From contig NZ_CP107783.1 in assembly GCF_036345255.1 (NCBI RefSeq), positions 9,789,001 to 9,853,000 on the forward strand: a DNA stretch of 64,000 nucleotides. Direction: 5' to 3'. The notes under the pieces were generated by a model. The model was not told the DNA's origin, did not search any database, and saw only the letters and a program-made list of their open reading frames with translations. Below, in pieces: positions 59,852-64,000 of this stretch. Each line of letters begins with the position of its first letter. Position 1 is the stretch's first letter. The position numbers and the translations under genes were made by a program. The DNA is from Streptomyces sp. NBC_00569 (GTDB lineage: Bacteria > Actinomycetota > Actinomycetes > Streptomycetales > Streptomycetaceae).

Positions 59852-60475
59852 CGAGCCACGGCCAAGGACGGCTCGCCGACGCCGCCCGACACGACAACCC
59901 TGCACCTGGACCAGATCCCGGGCCGCACGGAGGGCCCGGCCGCCAGTGCCGCCTCCCTTCACCCCGGCCGGCCTCTGACCGGTAATGACCTCGGGCAGTT
60001 CCTGGTCCTTGAACATCGGCGCCAACCGACCGGCGGAGGCCATGCGCTCGGGGTGGACGCTCGCGAGATCCGGGAACTGCAAGGCCCGCTCGATCACCCG
60101 GACATCGGCGTAGTCGGGTTCTCCTGCAGCGGGGCGAGTGCGTCCCGTGGCGCAGTCCACTTCCCAGACCGGCGGGCGTCGATGAACTGGCCTTCCATGC
60201 CCGAGAGTTCGTGGCCCGAGGGATGGGCCTGGGCTCAGGCAGGAGTGGCGTCATCGGTCGGCCGCACGAGTCGACGCCCTGCCTGAAGGAGTCCACCCCC
60301 GCCCGGTAATGAACCCGCATTCAGTCGATGGAACTCCCCGCTCATACGGCACCTGACCTGCAGAGGGGGCGCCCCATGGGAGGGGTCGCCCGAAAGTCGG
60401 CCAGGTCCACGAGGGGGATGGACTGTCCAGGGTGGCCGAAGGAGGCCGCGCTCAACAGCGGAAGACGATGCAGTC
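59852..60475. other. 620-base stretch without a recognisable gene
   Basis: Long overlapping frames exist on the - strand but change frame repeatedly and match no family. Decayed coding sequence is possible. The following bases hold the operators and promoter of the AlaX-like gene. Confidence 0.4.
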
Positions 60476-60541
60476 GTTCAGTAAAGTGAACGATGGGTTC
60501 ATCTTTCTAGCCTTCGTTTGTTATAGTGAACAGATGGTTCA
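60476..60541 (+). promoter_or_regulatory. Promoter and paired TGAAC-N5-GTTCA operators of the alaX-like operon
   Basis: Two inverted repeats with identical arms: TGAAC-GATGG-GTTCA (60487-60501) and TGAAC-AGATG-GTTCA (60527-60541), 40 bases apart, plus a GTTCA half-site at 60476. A -10 box TATAGT (60522-60527) touches the second repeat, with TTCATC 18 bases before it as a weak -35. Predicted transcription begins at or next to the ATG at 60534. The XRE regulator at 61256 is the likely binder. Confidence 0.65.
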
Positions 60542-61256
60542 TTCAAATGTGACTCTCCGGAGTACCTCCCAGGCCGGGGCCTATCTCGATGACACCTACC
60601 TGGAGCAGGTCAATACGCGGGTGATCGCGGTCGGCGAGCGGGACGGGATGCCATGGGCGGCCGTCGAGCGCTGTCTGTTCCATCCGCAAGGCGGCGGCCA
60701 GCCCGCCGACGCGGGCTGGCTGGAGGACGCGGAGATCGTCCCGGTCCGGGACCGTGAGTCGGGACTGATTGTGGCTATGGCGCCCGAGGGCGGGACTCTG
60801 CCGCCCCTGGCCGAGGGGCAGGAGGTCCGCTCGCGGATCGACCTTCAGCTCCGTATGACGCACGCGGCCCTGCACTCCGCCGGACATCTGGTCGAGGCGG
60901 CCGGGCGGATGCAGGGCTGGGAGATGACCGGCAGCATTCACTTCCCCGGCCAGGCCCGCATCGAGTTCCAGGTGCCCGAGGCCGACGGTCGGCTGACCGA
61001 CCCGGAAGGACGGGAGGAGGTGACCGCCGAGCTGCGTGCCGCAGTGGAGGCCGCGATCGCCGACGACCTGCCGGTCACTGCCCGGTATCTCACCGGGGGG
61101 CGGCGTGTGGTGCACCTGGGCGAGCTGCATGCGGCGCCGTGCGGCGGCACGCATGTGCGTAGCCTCGGCGACCTGGACGAGGTGGTCCTGCCGGCGCTGA
61201 AGGTCAAGAAGGGCCGCATCCGCGTGTCCTACACCGCAGCCCACAGGAGTCTTTGA
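60534..61256 (+). CDS. AlaX-like alanyl-tRNA editing protein
   Basis: A 240-residue stand-alone editing-domain protein, which in the family removes Ser or Gly from mischarged tRNA-Ala. LFHPQGGGQPADAGWL is the N-terminal beta domain; zinc ligands are His110 and His114 (HAALH) and Cys203/His207 (CGGTH). The ATG at 60534 is only seven bases after the -10 box, so the transcript is probably leaderless. It is followed by an XRE-cupin regulator and a threonine aldolase, so it may act on an amino acid or analogue of the serine/threonine group as well as on tRNA. Confidence 0.87.
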   Translation: MVHSNVTLRSTSQAGAYLDDTYLEQVNTRVIAVGERDGMPWAAVERCLFHPQGGGQPADAGWLEDAEIVPVRDRESGLIVAMAPEGGTLPPLAEGQEVRSRIDLQLRMTHAALHSAGHLVEAAGRMQGWEMTGSIHFPGQARIEFQVPEADGRLTDPEGREEVTAELRAAVEAAIADDLPVTARYLTGGRRVVHLGELHAAPCGGTHVRSLGDLDEVVLPALKVKKGRIRVSYTAAHRSL

Positions 61257-61831
61257 TGACGCCGTCTGCGGCAGGCCGCCAGGCGGCCAGCAGTACCGCG
61301 GCCGCGGTCGGGGCGAAGATTCGTCTGCGCCGCCAGCAGCGCGGCATGAGCGCGGCGGAGATGGCCCGGCGCGCCGGACTGAGCAAGGCCACGCTGTCGC
61401 AGCTGGAAGCCGGCAACGGCAACCCGACGATCGACACCCTGGACGCGATCGCGATCGCTCTGCGTATCCCGATCGCCGACCTTCTGGCGCGCGACGCAGA
61501 CACCGGGCCGGTCTTCCGGCCGGGCACCGACGCGGAGCCCGGCGAAGTCTCCCGGGAACTGCTGCGCCGCATCAGCAGCGGCAACAGCCTGGAGATCTGG
61601 CGGCTGCGCATCCCGCCCGAGACGGAACTGCCCGGCGTCCCGCACGCCACCGGCACGATCGAGCACCTGCTCATCGCCACCGGGCACGTCACCGCAGGCC
61701 CCGTCGACTCCCCTCAGGACCTGGGTCCCGGCGACATGCTCGCCTTCGCCGGGGACGCCCCGCACTTCTACCGCACCGGCGCCGAAGAAGTGGACATCAC
61801 CGTCGTCTTCGCCTCCCCGATCAGCACCTGA
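61256..61831 (+). CDS. XRE-family regulator with C-terminal cupin
   Basis: A 191-residue regulator: HTH_3 domain in residues 18-75 (KIRLRRQQRGMSAAEMARRA, GLSKATLSQLEAGNGNPTID, TLDAIAIALRIPIADLLARD), then a cupin domain (THLLIATGHVT-like strand IEHLLIATGHVTAGPV and GPGDMLAFAGDAPHFYR). ATG shares one base with the AlaX-like stop (TGATG). Such regulators sense small metabolites through the cupin; amino acid control of the AlaX/threonine aldolase operon is a reasonable inference. Confidence 0.9.
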   Translation: MTPSAAGRQAASSTAAAVGAKIRLRRQQRGMSAAEMARRAGLSKATLSQLEAGNGNPTIDTLDAIAIALRIPIADLLARDADTGPVFRPGTDAEPGEVSRELLRRISSGNSLEIWRLRIPPETELPGVPHATGTIEHLLIATGHVTAGPVDSPQDLGPGDMLAFAGDAPHFYRTGAEEVDITVVFASPIST

Positions 61832-61848
61832 AGCCAAGGAAACCGCTC

Positions 61849-63081
61849 ATGAGCACGACCATCACCACCACCCCTTCCAGTCGCGCCTTCATCAGCGACA
61901 ACATGGCCGGAGCCTCCCCGCAGATAGCCAAGGCCGTTGCCGAAGCGGCCACCGGGCAGGTCCTGCCGTACGGAAACGACCCCTTCACCGCCGACGCCCG
62001 CCGCAGGCTGGGCGAGATCTTCGAGCGGGATGTCGATGTCTTCATCGTCTCCACCGGCTCCGCAGCCAACGGCCTGAGCCTGGCCGCCCTCACCCCGCCC
62101 TGGGGCAGCGTGCTGTCCCACCCCGACAGCCATATCAACCACGACGAATGCGGCGCACCTGAGTTCTTCACCGGCGGCGCCAAACTCGTCTCCGTCCCGG
62201 GTGACGACGGCAAGATCGACCCCGACGCGGTGCCCGCGGCGGCGGGTCGCCGGGCCGGTGACGTACACAGCGTGCAGCCGTCCGCGGTGAGCATCAGCCA
62301 GGCCACCGAGAGCGGCAGCGTCTACACCCTGGAGGAGATCCGCCGCCTGTCCGCCATCGCCAAGGACGCCGGTCTGCGCGTCCACATGGACGGCGCGCGC
62401 TTCGCCAACGCACTGGACCACCTCGGCGCCACCCCGGCCGAGATGACCTGGAAGGCCGGCATCGACGTGCTGTCCTTCGGTGCCACCAAGAACGGTGCGA
62501 TGACCGCCGACGCCATCGTCTCCTTCGACCCCGCACTGGCCGCCGAGCTCGCCTTCCGCGCAAAGCGCGCCGGCCAACTCGCCTCCAAGATGCGTTTTCA
62601 CGCCGCCCAGATCGACGCCTACCTCACCGACGACCTGTGGCTGCGCAACGCCCGCCAGGCCAACGCGATGGCCACCCGGCTCGGCGACGGCCTCAAAGCC
62701 ATCCCCGGCACCGGCCTGCTGGCCGTCCCCCAGGCCAACATCCTCTTCTGCCGCCTGCCCCAGCAGGTCACCGAAGGACGCGAAGCCGACGAACTGGGTG
62801 GCGAAGGAGGCGAGGACGCCGGTGTAGTCGGACTGTCCGGGAAAGAACAGGTGCGGGAAGACGAGCGCCGCGGCCGTCCCGTAGAGAAAGAAGTCGTACC
62901 ACTCGATAGCGGTGCCCACCGTGCTGGCGACGACGGCTCGGTTGCGGTGGCTGCGCGTGGCAGCCGTCTGTCCGGTGCTCGTACCCACGGCGAATCCCTT
63001 GTCTTCGGCGGTCGCGCCGAGTTGATCGGGGGGAGGCTGCCGCGAGAGTGCTCTCAAGTCAGGGACATGTCAAGCAATTGA
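61849..63081 (+). pseudogene. L-threonine aldolase, 3' end lost and fused to antisense MFS sequence
   Basis: Residues 1-309 are a good beta-eliminating-lyase/threonine aldolase: STGSAANGLSL, the PLP-binding Lys214 in LSFGATKNGAM, HMDGARFANAL, NILFCRLPQQVTE. After codon 309 (62775) the frame continues for about 100 residues with no family similarity because it reads the opposite strand of an MFS transporter N terminus. The natural end (the usual small domain C-terminal strands) is missing. The gene was joined to the MFS sequence by a deletion or inversion. Start ATG 61849 follows AAGGAAA. The enzyme core is intact, but activity is doubtful. Confidence 0.8.
62779..62988 (-). pseudogene. MFS transporter (metabolite:H+ symporter type), N-terminal fragment
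   Basis: From GTG 62988 (AAGGGA six bases upstream) the - strand reads TRSHRNRAVVASTVGTAIEW, YDFFLYGTAAALVFPHLFFP, GQSDYTGVLASFATQFVGFA, which is the first two membrane segments of an MHS-type major facilitator. Homology stops at GFA (about 62779), precisely where the threonine aldolase stops on the other strand. The frame runs on to 61768 as antisense of the aldolase, so the transporter is dead. Confidence 0.8.
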
Positions 63082-63364
63082 GCGCGCGCCTGTCGGGCCG
63101 GTGTCCGACCGGCCCCGACGGCGGCCCGCTTGTCGAGACGATCTCGATCTTGAGTTGTCGTAGCCGCGATCGACTCGGTGGTTCTTGGGGTGGGTGTCCC
63201 GGCTTTGGTCGGTTCGGGTATGTGTGATCGGGTCTCTTGAGCGCAGACCCCTTCCTTTAGGGGTCGTCTCCCTTGGTTCGTGTGGTCTGGGGGGATGGCC
63301 CTGCGGGCCTGGTCCACCGACCTGTCATGATCATCTCGACGTGTTCCATGGTGGGAGGCAAGAG
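63082..63364. other. Gap with a short hairpin before the last gene
   Basis: No gene. A short stem GACCCCT/AGGGGTC (about 63248-63267) and the GGGAGGC ribosome site of the next gene are the only features seen. Confidence 0.4.
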
Positions 63365-64000
63365 ATGGCGATAGCGCTGCCCGATGGGCTGGCGACGCCG
63401 GCGCTCGTGGTCGATCCGGATGTGCTGGACAGAAACATCTCGCGGATGGCCGAGGCTTCGCGGTCCCAAGGGTTCGCCCTGCGACCGCACGCCAAGAGCC
63501 ACAAGTGCGCGCAGATCGCCGACCGTCAGCTTCGGGCGGGCGCGCGCGGGCTGTCGGTGGCCACGATCGGCGAGGCCGAGGCATTCGCCCGGGTCGGCGT
63601 GGATGACCTGTTCATCGCTTACCCCGTGTGGCTCGATGCCGACAAGGCGCAGCGGCTGCGCCGGTTGGCGGACGACGTTGCCCTGAGAGTCGGCGTCGAG
63701 TCGGTCGAAGGCGCGCAGCGGCTGGCGAAGGCCGTGCACGGCAGTGCCCGGCCGGTCGAGGTGCTCGTCGAGGTCGACAGTGGGAGCCACCGGACGGGAG
63801 TGCAGCCTCACGATGCTGGTGAGGTCGGGAAGGCAGCTGCCGACGCGGGACTGGATGTCGTCGGCGTGTTCACGTTCCCGGGACACGGCTATGGTCATGA
63901 CGCGCAGGCACGCGAGCGCGCCGCACGGGACGAGGAACGCACTCTGGGCGAGGCCGCACAGGCGCTGCGGGACCTTGGGCTCGACATCCGCGTGGTCAGT
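63365..64000 (+). CDS. D-threonine aldolase-like PLP enzyme (alanine racemase fold), 5' part
   Basis: 212 codons up to the window edge; the gene continues outside. ATG 63365 has GGGAGGC five bases upstream. The N terminus LPDGLATPALVVDPDVLDRN, the PLP Lys44 in RPHAKSHK, and EVDSGSHRTGV and FTFPGHGYGH are hallmarks of the DSD1/D-threonine aldolase family (metal-activated, alanine racemase-like barrel). The C-terminal metal-binding domain is not in the window. It may act on D-threonine or 3-hydroxy-D-amino acids, which fits the neighbouring threonine aldolase genes. Confidence 0.9.
   Translation, partial: MAIALPDGLATPALVVDPDVLDRNISRMAEASRSQGFALRPHAKSHKCAQIADRQLRAGARGLSVATIGEAEAFARVGVDDLFIAYPVWLDADKAQRLRRLADDVALRVGVESVEGAQRLAKAVHGSARPVEVLVEVDSGSHRTGVQPHDAGEVGKAAADAGLDVVGVFTFPGHGYGHDAQARERAARDEERTLGEAAQALRDLGLDIRVVS

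Noticed and set aside
59249..60160. 303-codon - strand frame after the TetR gene
   Set aside because: Half of it is antisense to TetR; the rest has no recognisable domain and no ribosome site.
1..64000. CRISPR array, prophage or rRNA/tRNA genes
   Set aside because: No regularly spaced direct repeats, no phage structural genes and no recognisable tRNA or rRNA sequence were seen on reading; a tRNA scan was not possible.

Overview
The window is from a high-GC actinomycete, almost certainly Streptomyces or a close relative. Evidence: third-position GC is so strong that long false reading frames appear on every strand, GTG starts are common, genes overlap by ATGA/GTGA, and families typical of Streptomyces are present (F420-type luciferase-like oxidoreductase, many TetR and GntR regulators, a formylglycine-generating enzyme very like the S. 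coelicolor enzyme). No rRNA, tRNA, CRISPR array or essential housekeeping block was seen. The content is accessory catabolism, transport and regulation, with scattered mobile-element debris, as expected of a chromosome arm.

Layout. 1-9.5 kb: tail of a TetR gene, then an orphan branched-chain-type binding lipoprotein, two SnoaL-like proteins, an EthD protein, an acyl-CoA ligase and a metallo-hydrolase on +, facing an SDR / phosphotransferase-like / acyl-CoA dehydrogenase operon on - that diverges from a TetR gene over a palindromic operator. 9.6 kb: tnpB remnant. 9.8-24.4 kb: formylglycine-generating enzyme, a cytoplasmic Cys-type sulfatase, and a long - strand operon (3-isopropylmalate/tartrate-type dehydrogenase, dipeptide-type ABC transporter, aldehyde dehydrogenase, SDR) divergent from an amidase and a GntR regulator. 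The same 15-bp inverted repeat (ACTGG-N5-CCAGT) lies before the sulfatase and in the divergent promoter, so these genes look like one regulon for a sulfated, amide-containing substrate. 24.5-29.1 kb: AsnC regulator divergent from an ACT protein plus E1alpha, E1beta and E2 of a branched-chain 2-oxoacid dehydrogenase. 29.2-35 kb: TetR/epimerase pair divergent from an aldehyde dehydrogenase, a GNAT, a decayed LuxR gene and an F420-type oxidoreductase. 35.3-38.9 kb: ABC-2 exporter with a DUF4097 protein, divergent from an unusual two-HTH regulator. 39.2-40.6 kb: tnpB with a probable omega RNA, lying against the 3' end of a three-subunit molybdenum hydroxylase operon (40.6-44.4 kb). 44.9 kb: AlkZ-like HTH_42 protein. 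46.7-53.7 kb: complete L-threonate/D-erythronate catabolic operon. 54-57.4 kb: TetR plus DMT exporter, SRPBCC and CapA proteins. 57.7-59.9 kb: succinate-semialdehyde-type dehydrogenase divergent from TetR. 60.5-63.1 kb: AlaX-like editing protein, XRE-cupin regulator and a threonine aldolase that is broken and joined to the antisense of a truncated MFS gene. 63.4 kb to end: a D-threonine-aldolase-like PLP enzyme, cut by the window edge.

The locus most worth following is 9.8-24.4 kb. Sulfatase maturation, sulfate-ester cleavage, oligopeptide-type uptake, amide hydrolysis and a set of dehydrogenases appear to be tied together by one operator. Smaller items of note are a 14-codon coupling ORF built from a tandem repeat inside the ABC operon, a probable leaderless AlaX-like gene whose promoter overlaps paired operators, and the threonine aldolase/MFS rearrangement junction.
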